A DNA stretch of 41,294 nt, from positions 1 through 41,294 of the forward strand of contig NTHE01000067.1 of the NCBI GenBank assembly GCA_002551355.1. Direction: 5' to 3'. Shown here one piece after another: positions 25,093 to 32,390 of this stretch. A model generated the notes under the pieces. It made no database searches. It was not told the DNA's origin and was given only the letters and a program-made list of their open reading frames with translations. Made by a program: the position numbers and the translations under genes. Source of the stretch: Streptomyces sp. man185. Lineage in GTDB: Bacteria > Actinomycetota > Actinomycetes > Streptomycetales > Streptomycetaceae. The stretch's first letter is position 1; the number at the start of each line of letters is the position of its first letter.

Positions 25093-25473
25093 TCAGCTCC
25101 CGAAGACGTCGCGTACGGCGTGACCGAGGACGGGGTACAGGGCCCCGACCATCAGCACGATCCAGATGCCCATCACGGTCCAGAGCATCTGCTTCTGGAG
25201 TCGCGGGCCCTTGGCCCAGAAGTCCACGGCGATGATCCGGAGACCGTTCAGCGCGTGGAAGAGAATCGCGGCCACGAGGCCGTATTCGAGGAGCGCGACG
25301 ATCGGCGTCTTGTACGTGGCCACGACTTCGTCGTAGGCCTCGGGGGAGACGCGGACAAGAGCGGTGTCCAGGACATGTACGAACAGGAAGAAGAAAATGA
25401 GGACACCGGTGACTCGATGAGCCACCCACGACCACATGCCTTCCCGGCCGCGGTACAGCGTTCCAGCCGGCAC
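25093..25473 (-). CDS. sdhC: Succinate dehydrogenase cytochrome b556 subunit
   Basis: A 126-residue heme-binding anchor with three helices. The SdhC signature is MWSWVAHRVTGVLIFFF (about 13-29), and LFHALNGLRIIAVDFW carries His73, the likely axial heme ligand. The GTG at 25473 has GGAGGG upstream and gives the usual short form; an upstream ATG at 25548 would add 25 residues of non-family sequence. First gene of the operon; the promoter should lie in 25474-25620. Confidence 0.93.
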   Translation of the reverse strand: MPAGTLYRGREGMWSWVAHRVTGVLIFFFLFVHVLDTALVRVSPEAYDEVVATYKTPIVALLEYGLVAAILFHALNGLRIIAVDFWAKGPRLQKQMLWTVMGIWIVLMVGALYPVLGHAVRDVFGS

Positions 25474-25745
25474 GGAAGAACCCTCCGGGAGCGGGGATTG
25501 GGGTCGGCCGGCTTGACTGTCGGTCTGACCCGGCCGGGTACGGTCCACCGGCCCCGGCCATCGTAGCGACGCTTTGTCGGTTCGTTCGCGCCGGGGCCTC
25601 TGGTGTGATCAAAGTGGCAATCAAACAGGCACGTACGGGCTAGAGCGTCCCTGTCGGGCGGGGTCCGCGGGGCTTGTCGCCCGGGGGCGCGAGCGGGCCC
25701 GGCGGCGGGGCGAGGGCCCTGTCGCCCGAGGGCAGGCCCTTGCCG

Positions 25746-26288
25746 TCACAGGTCCGCGGCGATTAGCTCGACGATCCGGCTCCGGGCGAGTCGGCGCAGC
25801 TCCTCGGCGGTGACCGCCCGCTCCTCGTCCACCTCGTGCGCCAGCCGGACCCGGATCCCGGCCAGCACCTGGTCCACGTGCTGGGAGGGCCCGAAGGCGT
25901 CCAGGCAGATCACGAAGGCATGGCCGAACCTGCTCTCGTACGCCGCGTGCGCGGCCCGCAGCGCCAGATGGGCGGCGCGGGGAGCGTCGTGGTGCAGGCA
26001 GGGGGCCGGTTCCGCGGCCAGGGCTTCCGCGATGTCGCTGGGGGCGAGGTCGTAGCCCGCCTCGTCGGACGCGGCCAGTAGAGCGCCGAGATCGGGGTAG
26101 GGGCGGTGGGCGGCCATCCGGTGGGCCCAGCGGAGACTGCCGCAGCACTCCAGGAAGGCCGCCTCGGCGGCGGCGAAGGGGAGGCTGTTGAAATGGGCCA
26201 GGCCGACGGCGTGATCAACCGGCGCCCCGTCGGCGGGCGGCGTGTCCGGGGCGCCGGCCGGAGCCGGGTGGCGCGGCTGCACGGGCAC
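25746..26288 (-). CDS. OHCU decarboxylase-like protein (uricase pathway family)
   Basis: A 180-residue protein of the 2-oxo-4-hydroxy-4-carboxy-5-ureidoimidazoline decarboxylase fold, which in purine catabolism turns OHCU into S-allantoin. Visible are FNSLPFAAAEAAFLECCGS, the His of HRMAAHRPYPDL (H61) and the late YESRFGHAFVICLD, followed by VLAGIRVRLAHEVDEE. The usual SxxEQ segment carrying the catalytic Glu is not clear (here SDIAEALAAE), and FGFPFV is replaced by FGHAFV. No uricase, transthyretin-like or allantoinase gene is nearby. It may be a divergent paralogue with another substrate. The start at GTG 26288 is uncertain. Confidence 0.75.
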   Translation of the reverse strand: MPVQPRHPAPAGAPDTPPADGAPVDHAVGLAHFNSLPFAAAEAAFLECCGSLRWAHRMAAHRPYPDLGALLAASDEAGYDLAPSDIAEALAAEPAPCLHHDAPRAAHLALRAAHAAYESRFGHAFVICLDAFGPSQHVDQVLAGIRVRLAHEVDEERAVTAEELRRLARSRIVELIAADL

Positions 26289-26733
26289 GGCAGACCGGCC
26301 GGCCGGGGGCGTGGATCGCTTCGGCAGGCCGGCGGGGGACTCGCTGGACCTGGACAGCGTGGACTCCTCGTATCAACGACAGCTACGACCCGGTGGCCCT
26401 GGGATCCCGCACCGGGTCCTCAGGGGTACGCAAGGTCTTCCGTCCCTGAAAGACAGACGGGAGCGCAAGGAGGTTGCGCGGGGTGGGAGTGAAGAGGGAG
26501 ACGAATGTCCCGCAACGCTAGCGAGATCGGTCGGCGGTCGTGCGGCGGACCGCAGAAGAATCACCCGAACGGGAGAGTTTCGGAACGTGTGATGGACGTC
26601 TGACCTGCGTCGGCCGGGGTTCCGTCCGCTCGCCCGATGTCCTCGATGGGCGAGGCCGCGACAAAAATGCCAGCCTTGCACCCTGTTCACTCGTTTCACC
26701 CGTCCTTGACCCCTCAACGGAGGAATCTGCCCG
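26289..26733. other. Gene-free promoter region between divergent genes
   Basis: About 445 bases between the OHCU-like gene (leftward) and the hexosaminidase gene (rightward). Open frames here have poor codon-position bias. A 7-bp inverted repeat CTCGCCC/GGGCGAG (26629-26654) and the AT-richer stretch 26660-26720 lie before the hexosaminidase SD and may be its promoter region. Nothing else is identifiable. Confidence 0.5.
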
Positions 26734-28344
26734 ATGTCGCCCTCGCGTGGTGCCCTTGTCACCGGCGCGGCTGTCACGGCCGCAGCCGCCGTCGTCCTCA
26801 CCGTTGTCGTCTGGCCGGAGGGGTCCGGGAGCGGACCGTCCGGCGACACGGCGTCGCCCTCCGGCACCTCCGCCGAGGCCGCCGCCCCGTCGCCCTCCCG
26901 CAGCTACCCGATGTCGAGCACGCCGAGCACGATCCCGGCGGTGCGCGAGCACACCGCGGCCCGGGGGCCGGGCTGGCAGCCGGGCAAGGACAGCACCGTC
27001 GTCATCGCCAAGGGCAGCCAGGTGCTCGCCGACGAGGCGGAGCTGCTCGCCAAGGAGCTGAAGATCCGCTACCGGGGCGCCGAGCCGGCCCGGACGGGAG
27101 ACGTCGAACTGGCGCTCGGCGCCAAGGACACGGGCCCCTCCGAGTCGTACACGCTCACCGTGCGCGACCGGAAGGTGAAGATCACCGGCCCCGACGAGTC
27201 GGGCGTCTTCTACGGCACCCGTACGCTCAAGCAGTCGCTCAAGGCGGACCGCACGGTCCCCGAGGGCGTCGTCAACGACCGGCCGGACCGGCCGCAGCGC
27301 GGGCTCAACCTCGACATCGCGCGCAAGCACTACAGCGCGGAGTGGATAGAGGACCGCATACGCGAGATGGGCGACCTCAAGCTCAACCAGCTCGGTCTGC
27401 ACTTCTCCGACGACCAGGCCTTCCGGATCGAGTCGAAGTCCCACCCCGAGGTGGTCTCCGACGAGGCCCTCACCCAGGACGAGGTCCGCCGCATCGTCGG
27501 CCTCGCCAACAGCCGGCACATCGAGGTCGTCCCCGAGATCGACTCGCCCGGACACCTCGGCGCGGTGCTGGCCGCCCACCCCGACCTCCAGCTGCGCAAC
27601 ACCGCGGGGGTCGAGTCGAAGGGCTCCATCGACATCTCCAAGCCGGGCGCGGCCAAGCTCGTCGACGAGCTCCTGGAGGAGTACACCGAGCTGTTCCCGG
27701 GGCGGTTCTGGCACCTCGGCGCGGACGAGTACCAGGCGCTGACCGTCCAGGACCCGGCCGCCTCCTACCCCCAGCTCCAGCGGGCCGCCGAGGAGAAGCA
27801 CGGCGCCGACGCCACCATCGAGGACCTGGCCACCAGCTGGCTGAACGACCGCGCGGACGTCGTCGTCCCGAAGGGCCGGACCGCGAAGGCATGGAACGAC
27901 GGGCTCTTCCGCGGCACGAAGGTCAAGGCCGACGAGAACATCGAGATCGAGTACTGGACCGGCAAGGAGATCGGCGTCCGCCCGCCGCAGGAGTACCTCG
28001 CCGAGGGCTACAAGATGCTGAACCTCAACGACGAGTTCCTGTACTACGTGCTCGGCGAGCCCAACGAGTTCGTCTACCCGACCGGCGAGCGGATCTACGA
28101 GCAGTGGACCCCGCTGGTCCTGCGCGGCACCGAACCCGTGGCCGAGCGCTATTCGAAGCAGATCCTCGGCGGCCGGTTCGCCGTCTGGGGCGACCTGCCG
28201 AACGCGCAGACCACCGAGCAGGTGGCGAACGGCATCAGGATGCCGCTCGTGGCGACCTCGCAGAAGCTGTGGGACCCGCGGGAGCCCGCGCTGAGCTGGG
28301 CACAGTTCCAGGAGCTGGCGGAGCGGACCGGCAGCGCGGGGTAG
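26734..28344 (+). CDS. Secreted beta-N-acetylhexosaminidase (GH20)
   Basis: A 536-residue exoenzyme that removes terminal GlcNAc/GalNAc from chitin oligomers or other glycans. An N-terminal hydrophobic segment (VTGAAVTAAAAVVLTVVV) acts as signal or anchor, followed by a Ser/Pro-rich linker. A GH20b-like beta domain spans about 75-180, and the GH20 barrel starts at RGLNLDIARKHYS. The catalytic pair D331-E332 lies in FWHLGADEYQ, where Gly of the common HxGGDE is Ala; the barrel ends with VWGDLPNAQ. The ATG follows GGAGG at 9 bases. A large hairpin ends the transcript. Confidence 0.92.
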   Translation: MSPSRGALVTGAAVTAAAAVVLTVVVWPEGSGSGPSGDTASPSGTSAEAAAPSPSRSYPMSSTPSTIPAVREHTAARGPGWQPGKDSTVVIAKGSQVLADEAELLAKELKIRYRGAEPARTGDVELALGAKDTGPSESYTLTVRDRKVKITGPDESGVFYGTRTLKQSLKADRTVPEGVVNDRPDRPQRGLNLDIARKHYSAEWIEDRIREMGDLKLNQLGLHFSDDQAFRIESKSHPEVVSDEALTQDEVRRIVGLANSRHIEVVPEIDSPGHLGAVLAAHPDLQLRNTAGVESKGSIDISKPGAAKLVDELLEEYTELFPGRFWHLGADEYQALTVQDPAASYPQLQRAAEEKHGADATIEDLATSWLNDRADVVVPKGRTAKAWNDGLFRGTKVKADENIEIEYWTGKEIGVRPPQEYLAEGYKMLNLNDEFLYYVLGEPNEFVYPTGERIYEQWTPLVLRGTEPVAERYSKQILGGRFAVWGDLPNAQTTEQVANGIRMPLVATSQKLWDPREPALSWAQFQELAERTGSAG

Positions 28345-28362
28345 CTCCGGGGCGTTCCCCGG

Positions 28363-28415
28363 CGGCGGACCACGGCCCGTGGACAGGTGTGCTGTCCACG
28401 GGCTACGGTCCGCCG
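28363..28415 (+). terminator. Long hairpin terminator after the hexosaminidase
   Basis: An inner perfect 12-bp stem (28375-28386 with 28392-28403, loop GTGTG) plus an outer 9-bp stem (28363-28371 with 28407-28415), separated by one wobble pair and two mismatches. Confidence 0.8.
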
Positions 28416-28492
28416 ACCGCGCGCTCCTGGGGAGGGACGCGAGAGGTCACACACCGACATCACGTCCATCACGTCCTTGGGGGGACTTCTCC

Positions 28493-29314
28493 GTGCTCTG
28501 TACCCGTTGCCGCATCAGAACGGCCGTGACCGACGAAGGCCTGTGCACCTTCTGTTCGGGCACCCGCCCCCCGCTGCCGGACGACTCGACGGCCGTCTCA
28601 GGCCCCGGCGGCTGGGGCGTGGGCGCCTGGCCGCGCTCGCCCGTCGCCCTGTCCCGGGCGGTGACGGTGCTGCTCGGCGTGGTCGTCGCCACCGACCTGT
28701 TCGCCATCGCCACGGGCCTGCGTGTGCGGGCCCTCTGGGACCGGCTTGCCACGGACGGGGCCATGGACGTCCACAGCCCGGACGGTGAGTCGGCCGAGCG
28801 GCTGTACCTCGTGTCGGGCAATGTGCAGGGCCTCGCGTTCCTGGTCACCGCCGTCGTCTTCATCATCTGGTTCCACCGGACCCGCCGGAACGCCGAGGTC
28901 TTCGACCCGAGCGTGCAGCGCATGGGCCCCGGCTGGGCGGTGGGCGGCTGGTTCGTCCCCGTGGCCAACTTCTGGTTCCCGTACCGGGTCGCGAGCGGCG
29001 TCTGGGAGGCGAGCGCGCAGACCCGGCCGGACGGCGGATGGCGCACGCTCCCCCGGACCCCGCTCAACCTCTGGTGGGGCGCGTGGATCGCGACCCTCCT
29101 CGCTGCCCGCGTCACCGGACGCCTGTGGGAGAGGGCCGAGGAGCCGGCGGAGATCGCGCGGGCCGCGGGCCTGGTGGCGGCCTCCGACGCGCTGGACCTC
29201 GTCGCCGCGGTGCTCGCGATCCTCTTCGTCCGCGCGGTGACCCGGATGCAGACCGATCGGGCCGCGCACTCCTTGGCGCCCGCCCCGGGGGCTCCGGAGC
29301 ACATCGCCCCGTAG
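28493..29314 (+). CDS. DUF4328 membrane protein with N-terminal zinc ribbon
   Basis: A 273-residue protein. The first 22 residues form a zinc-ribbon-like unit with two CxxC pairs (LCTRCRIRT, LCTFC). About four to five membrane helices follow, including LSRAVTVLLGVVVATDLFAI and LAFLVTAVVFIIWFHRTRRN. The DUF4328 core is GWAVGGWFVPVANFWFPYR. The GTG at 28493 is preferred: a GGGGGGA stretch lies before it and the zinc ribbon then starts the protein. DUF4328 function is unknown; Streptomyces carries many copies. Confidence 0.88.
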   Translation: MLCTRCRIRTAVTDEGLCTFCSGTRPPLPDDSTAVSGPGGWGVGAWPRSPVALSRAVTVLLGVVVATDLFAIATGLRVRALWDRLATDGAMDVHSPDGESAERLYLVSGNVQGLAFLVTAVVFIIWFHRTRRNAEVFDPSVQRMGPGWAVGGWFVPVANFWFPYRVASGVWEASAQTRPDGGWRTLPRTPLNLWWGAWIATLLAARVTGRLWERAEEPAEIARAAGLVAASDALDLVAAVLAILFVRAVTRMQTDRAAHSLAPAPGAPEHIAP

Positions 29315-29320
29315 CGACGA

Positions 29321-29350
29321 TGTGACGATTTTCAGCCATTCGGCGCAGTA
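29321..29350 (+). promoter_or_regulatory. Promoter-like motif P1 upstream of the 192-residue protein gene
   Basis: TGTGACG-A-TTTTC-N8-GGCGCAGTA, ending 24 bases before the ATG at 29375. The same pattern with identical spacing recurs at 32217-32246. Layout suggests a -35 (TGTGACG) and -10 (GCAGTA) pair of an alternative sigma factor or an activator site. Confidence 0.55.
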
Positions 29351-29374
29351 TCCGGTAGACCGAGGGAGACGTCG

Positions 29375-29953
29375 ATGAGTCTGCTGGAACTGATCGAACG
29401 AGCCGACGAGCGCACGCTGGCCGCCGGGGCCGTGGCCTGCCTGGAACGCTGCCTGCCGCTGCTCGCGGGACCGGACGCGGAGCCCTTGCGTCCGCTCTGG
29501 GCGAGCTGCGAGGACGGACAGGATTGGGCCATCCGGCTCGCGGCGGTACGGACGGAGATGGAACAGGCATCCGTCCCCGACGGCCCGGCCGCGCTCGTAC
29601 GGGCGATGCTCGGCGCGGCCCCCTCCGATTTCGCCGCCGTACCGCTGCGGGAGTGGGCCGAGGCCTGCTCGCTGGTCGCCCTCAGGGTCCACGGCCGGTT
29701 CGACGCCCCGGACGGGGACGCCCCGTCGGACGAGGAGCACCTGCTCCGGGCGGCCCGCAGCGGTGAACCGGCCGCCGTGGGCCCGCTGGTCGCGGGTGAG
29801 CTCGAACGGCAGGTCCGCATCCTGGAGATCCTCGCGGAGACCACCGGCACAGCGGGCAGCGGCGCCGGCCTCCGCAAGGCGCTGGACCTGTCGACGGAGG
29901 GCCGCCGGGTCCTGCGCGCGGTGATGTCGCGACGGGCGCGGGTGCGGGGCTGA
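29375..29953 (+). CDS. Uncharacterised 192-residue soluble protein
   Basis: No family recognised. The protein is mostly helical and acidic (MSLLELIERADERTLAAGAV, CLERCLPLLA, VALRVHGRFDAP) and ends in a basic tail (LRAVMSRRARVRG). It has no signal peptide or membrane helix. GAGGGAG precedes the ATG at good distance, and codon bias is strong, so it is a real gene. It is the only gene directly behind motif P1 and is followed by a hairpin, so it is probably monocistronic. It may belong to the regulon of the neighbouring ECF sigma factor (inference). Confidence 0.75.
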   Translation: MSLLELIERADERTLAAGAVACLERCLPLLAGPDAEPLRPLWASCEDGQDWAIRLAAVRTEMEQASVPDGPAALVRAMLGAAPSDFAAVPLREWAEACSLVALRVHGRFDAPDGDAPSDEEHLLRAARSGEPAAVGPLVAGELERQVRILEILAETTGTAGSGAGLRKALDLSTEGRRVLRAVMSRRARVRG

Positions 29954-30017
29954 GGGCGAGGGCCGCCGTGTCCGGGGGCATGGCCGGCCCGGAGCGCAGG
30001 GCGAGGAGGAGCGACGA

Positions 30018-30051
30018 CCGGGGCCGCCACCCCCCACAGGAGAGGCCCCGG
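30018..30051 (+). terminator. Hairpin terminator before the sigma-factor gene
   Basis: An 8-bp stem CCGGGGCC (30018-30025) with its complement at 30044-30051 and an 18-base loop. It lies in the 306-base gene-free stretch 29954-30259. The rest of that stretch is the less GC-rich sigma-factor leader, 30090-30260, with a small TTGTACAA palindrome. Confidence 0.5.
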
Positions 30052-30259
30052 CCGTCTTCCACGGGGTCGCAGCACGACCCCGTACTCATCTCAGCGCCAT
30101 GACTGCGTTTTCTGTCACACCGGAGCGGCGGCCGACGAATTGTTGCGAGTTGTACAAGTCATGGACGCGACCCCCGCCGAGCACGTAGCGTGCTGGTTCG
30201 CGCAGGGTTGCGCAGCAGTTGACCAGCTGCGATTGAGGACGGCAGGGCGGGTTGAGGGA

Positions 30260-31033
30260 GTGCTGGGGGACGACGCGGAGCTGACTGCCGCGGTGCTCGC
30301 GGCACAGGACGGGGACGAGGACGCCTTCCGTGCTGTGTACCGCGCGGTGCAGCCACGGTTGTTGGGCTACATACGGACGCTGGTCGGGGAGCCGGACGCC
30401 GAGGACGTGGCGTCCGAGGCGTGGCTGCAGATAGCGCGCGACCTCGACCGCTTCAGCGGTGACGCCGACCGGTTCCGGGGCTGGGCCGCGCGGATCGCGC
30501 GCAACCGTTCTCTGGACCACCTGCGGATGCGCAGCCGCCGCCCCGCGATCGGCGGCGACGAGACCGAGCTGACCGCGCGCGCCGCCGAGTCCGACACCGC
30601 GGGCGACGCCATGGAGGCCCTGGACACCGACCGCACCATGTCCCTCATCGCCCAGCTGCCCCAGGACCAGGCCGAGGCCGTCGTCCTGCGGGTGGTCGTC
30701 GGGCTCGACGCCAAGAGCGCGGCGCAGACCCTGGGCAAGCGGCCCGGCGCCGTACGCACCGCCGCCCACCGCGGCCTCAAACGACTGGCCGAACTCCTCG
30801 GCGCCGACGGGCAGCTCCCGGCGCCCCGGGCCGACGGCGACGGCGCGTTCGACCCGGACGGCACCCCGGAACCGGCACAGGCCGCCGTCGGCGACGCGAA
30901 TCAGGACGCGGGCGGCGGCGCCGGGCTCGGCGCCGTGCCCTCCCAGCGGCCCGGCCGGGGCGGTCCGGCTGCGCCCGCCGTGGTCACTCCCGGTGTGACG
31001 CATTCGCGACCGTGGACGCAGAAGGACATGTGA
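30260..31033 (+). CDS. ECF-type RNA polymerase sigma factor
   Basis: A 257-residue sigma-70 family protein with only regions 2 and 4 plus a C-terminal extension. Region 2 spans about 22-95 (DAFRAVYRAVQPRLLGYIRT, DAEDVASEAWLQIARDLDRF, FRGWAARIARNRSLDHLR). Region 4 spans about 125-180 (LPQDQAEAVVLRVVVGLDAK, LGKRPGAVRTAAHRGLKRL). The C-terminal 75 residues are Gly/Pro/Asp-rich. The start is uncertain: GTG 30260 gives the family-like N-terminus, while ATG 30161 and TTG 30140 would add poorly coding sequence. The TGATG junction couples it to the downstream membrane protein, its likely anti-sigma partner. Confidence 0.9.
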   Translation: MLGDDAELTAAVLAAQDGDEDAFRAVYRAVQPRLLGYIRTLVGEPDAEDVASEAWLQIARDLDRFSGDADRFRGWAARIARNRSLDHLRMRSRRPAIGGDETELTARAAESDTAGDAMEALDTDRTMSLIAQLPQDQAEAVVLRVVVGLDAKSAAQTLGKRPGAVRTAAHRGLKRLAELLGADGQLPAPRADGDGAFDPDGTPEPAQAAVGDANQDAGGGAGLGAVPSQRPGRGGPAAPAVVTPGVTHSRPWTQKDM

Positions 31034-32175
31034 TGGCCGACGAGCACTACGAGTGGCTTGACAAGGACGCGGCGGAGAGACTTCTCCGCGGCGAACCGGT
31101 CGTCCCCGTCGGCGACGAGGCCCGCACCGACGCCTTCCGCCTCGCCGAAGCGCTCGGTGCGGCCCGCGAGGGGCTGCGGGTCCCGGCAGGTGAGCTCCCC
31201 GGCGAGGCCGCGGTTCTCGCCGCGTTCCGGAAGGCCGGCCACGGCAGCGGTGTGGACCGGCTCGCCGGCCGCGCCGTCGGCGCCGCCGTCCCCGGCCGGC
31301 CCGGCCTGCTGCACGCCGTCCAGCTCGGCCCCGCCTCCGACGCCCCGGCCCGCCGCCCGCGCTGGAGCCGGCCGGTCCGCTTCGGTCTGGTCGCCTCGCT
31401 CGCGGGCTGTGCGCTCGGCGGGGTGGCGGTCGCCGCCGGTACGGGCGTGTTCACCGGAACCTTCGGCGGACAGGGCTCGCCCGCGCCCGCCACCTCCGTA
31501 TCGGCGGCCGTGACCCCCGGACCGCTGACGTCCAGCGAGCCCGCCGACGACCCGTCGTCCCCGGCGGACCCGTCCTCGCCCGCCGAGCCGGAGGCGTCCT
31601 CCTCGCCCGAGACCCGGGAATCCGGCGGGCCCGAGGCGCCGGACGGCGCGCGGACCGGCGACACCGGCCGGGAGTCCGACCAGGACCGTCCGGGCACCCC
31701 GGACAGCCCGGGCGGCGACGGCCGGGAGGAGACCTCCGGAGGCGGCGACGGCCAGGACGACCGGCCCGGCCGCCCCGGAGGCTCCGGCGACGACACGGGG
31801 TCCGGGAACTGGTACGAGAAGTCCGTCAAGGCCTGCAAGGCCTTCCGCGCGGGCACGCTGGACGACCGGAGCCGACGCCAGTTGATCCAGTTCGCGAAGG
31901 GCGAGAAGAACCTGGATCGCTTCTGCGACCGCCTCCTCGGCGGCAGCGGCGGTGGGAGCGGCGGCTCCGGCGGTTCCGGCGGCGGGGACGACGATGACGA
32001 CGGTCAGCACGGCCCGGGCGACGGCGGCGGCGGCTCGCTCCCGCCCGTCTCCTTCCACCCCGTACCGCGCGCCGCCGCGGCCCCGGACGCGGGAGCGGGG
32101 GCGGAGGCCGGTACGGACAGAGCGGCCGGGCCGCTTCCCCGGAGCTCCGAAGTGGCCTCCGCACTCACCCGCTGA
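31033..32175 (+). CDS. Putative membrane anti-sigma partner of the ECF factor
   Basis: A 380-residue single-pass protein. The cytoplasmic N-terminal part (1-112) is helical with EWLDKDAAERLLRGEPVV and ELPGEAAVLAAFRKAG, and lacks the HxxxCxxC zinc anti-sigma motif. One transmembrane helix spans about 116-138 (RFGLVASLAGCALGGVAVAA). Outside is a Ser/Pro/Asp/Gly-rich linker, then a small domain at about 260-306 (WYEKSVKACKAFRAGTLDD, RFCDRLLGG, with two cysteines), then Gly/Asp-rich sequence. It overlaps the sigma stop by one base, so co-translation and a regulatory partnership are likely. The anti-sigma role is inferred from position and topology only. Confidence 0.78.
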   Translation: MADEHYEWLDKDAAERLLRGEPVVPVGDEARTDAFRLAEALGAAREGLRVPAGELPGEAAVLAAFRKAGHGSGVDRLAGRAVGAAVPGRPGLLHAVQLGPASDAPARRPRWSRPVRFGLVASLAGCALGGVAVAAGTGVFTGTFGGQGSPAPATSVSAAVTPGPLTSSEPADDPSSPADPSSPAEPEASSSPETRESGGPEAPDGARTGDTGRESDQDRPGTPDSPGGDGREETSGGGDGQDDRPGRPGGSGDDTGSGNWYEKSVKACKAFRAGTLDDRSRRQLIQFAKGEKNLDRFCDRLLGGSGGGSGGSGGSGGGDDDDDGQHGPGDGGGGSLPPVSFHPVPRAAAAPDAGAGAEAGTDRAAGPLPRSSEVASALTR

Positions 32176-32216
32176 CCGGCGCTTCCAGCCCTCGGCGAGC
32201 GGCTCGGACAGCCGGG

Positions 32217-32246
32217 TGTGACGTTTTTCGGAAGCCGGGCGCAGTA
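32217..32246 (+). promoter_or_regulatory. Promoter-like motif P2 downstream of the anti-sigma gene
   Basis: TGTGACG-T-TTTTC-N8-GGCGCAGTA, the same as P1 in 21 positions at the same spacing. It points rightward, but the next rightward gene is 1.5 kb away; a strong hairpin lies about 70 bases downstream and the L,D-transpeptidase gene lies antisense. Confidence 0.5.
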
Positions 32247-32317
32247 CAGAGTGAGCCGACTGGTCATCGGCCGCGCAACGAGCCGGGGTTCCCCCCGTAC
32301 CTTCGGCTCAGCGCATC

Positions 32318-32356
32318 GGCGCGGGCGGGACACGTTCCCCCGGTCCCGCCCGCGCC
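32318..32356. terminator. Bidirectional terminator between anti-sigma and L,D-transpeptidase genes
   Basis: A perfect 14-bp stem GGCGCGGGCGGGAC (32318-32331) with its complement at 32343-32356 and an 11-base loop, between convergent genes. Confidence 0.8.
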
Positions 32357-32390
32357 CCCTCTCCTCACCCTTGTCCGCCGTGCGCCGCAC

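Noticed and set aside
25708..25727. GGGCGA/TCGCCC hairpin downstream of the OHCU-like gene
   Set aside because: Only a 6-bp stem in a very GC-rich stretch; too weak to call a terminator.
26242..26592. 116-codon rightward frame in the gap before the hexosaminidase
   Set aside because: Weak codon bias, no SD and no recognisable protein; it overlaps the N-terminal end of the opposite-strand OHCU-like gene.
26637..28529. Second plus-strand frame of 630 codons overlapping the hexosaminidase
   Set aside because: Arg/Pro-rich translation without domains; the overlapping frame carries the GH20 catalytic motif.
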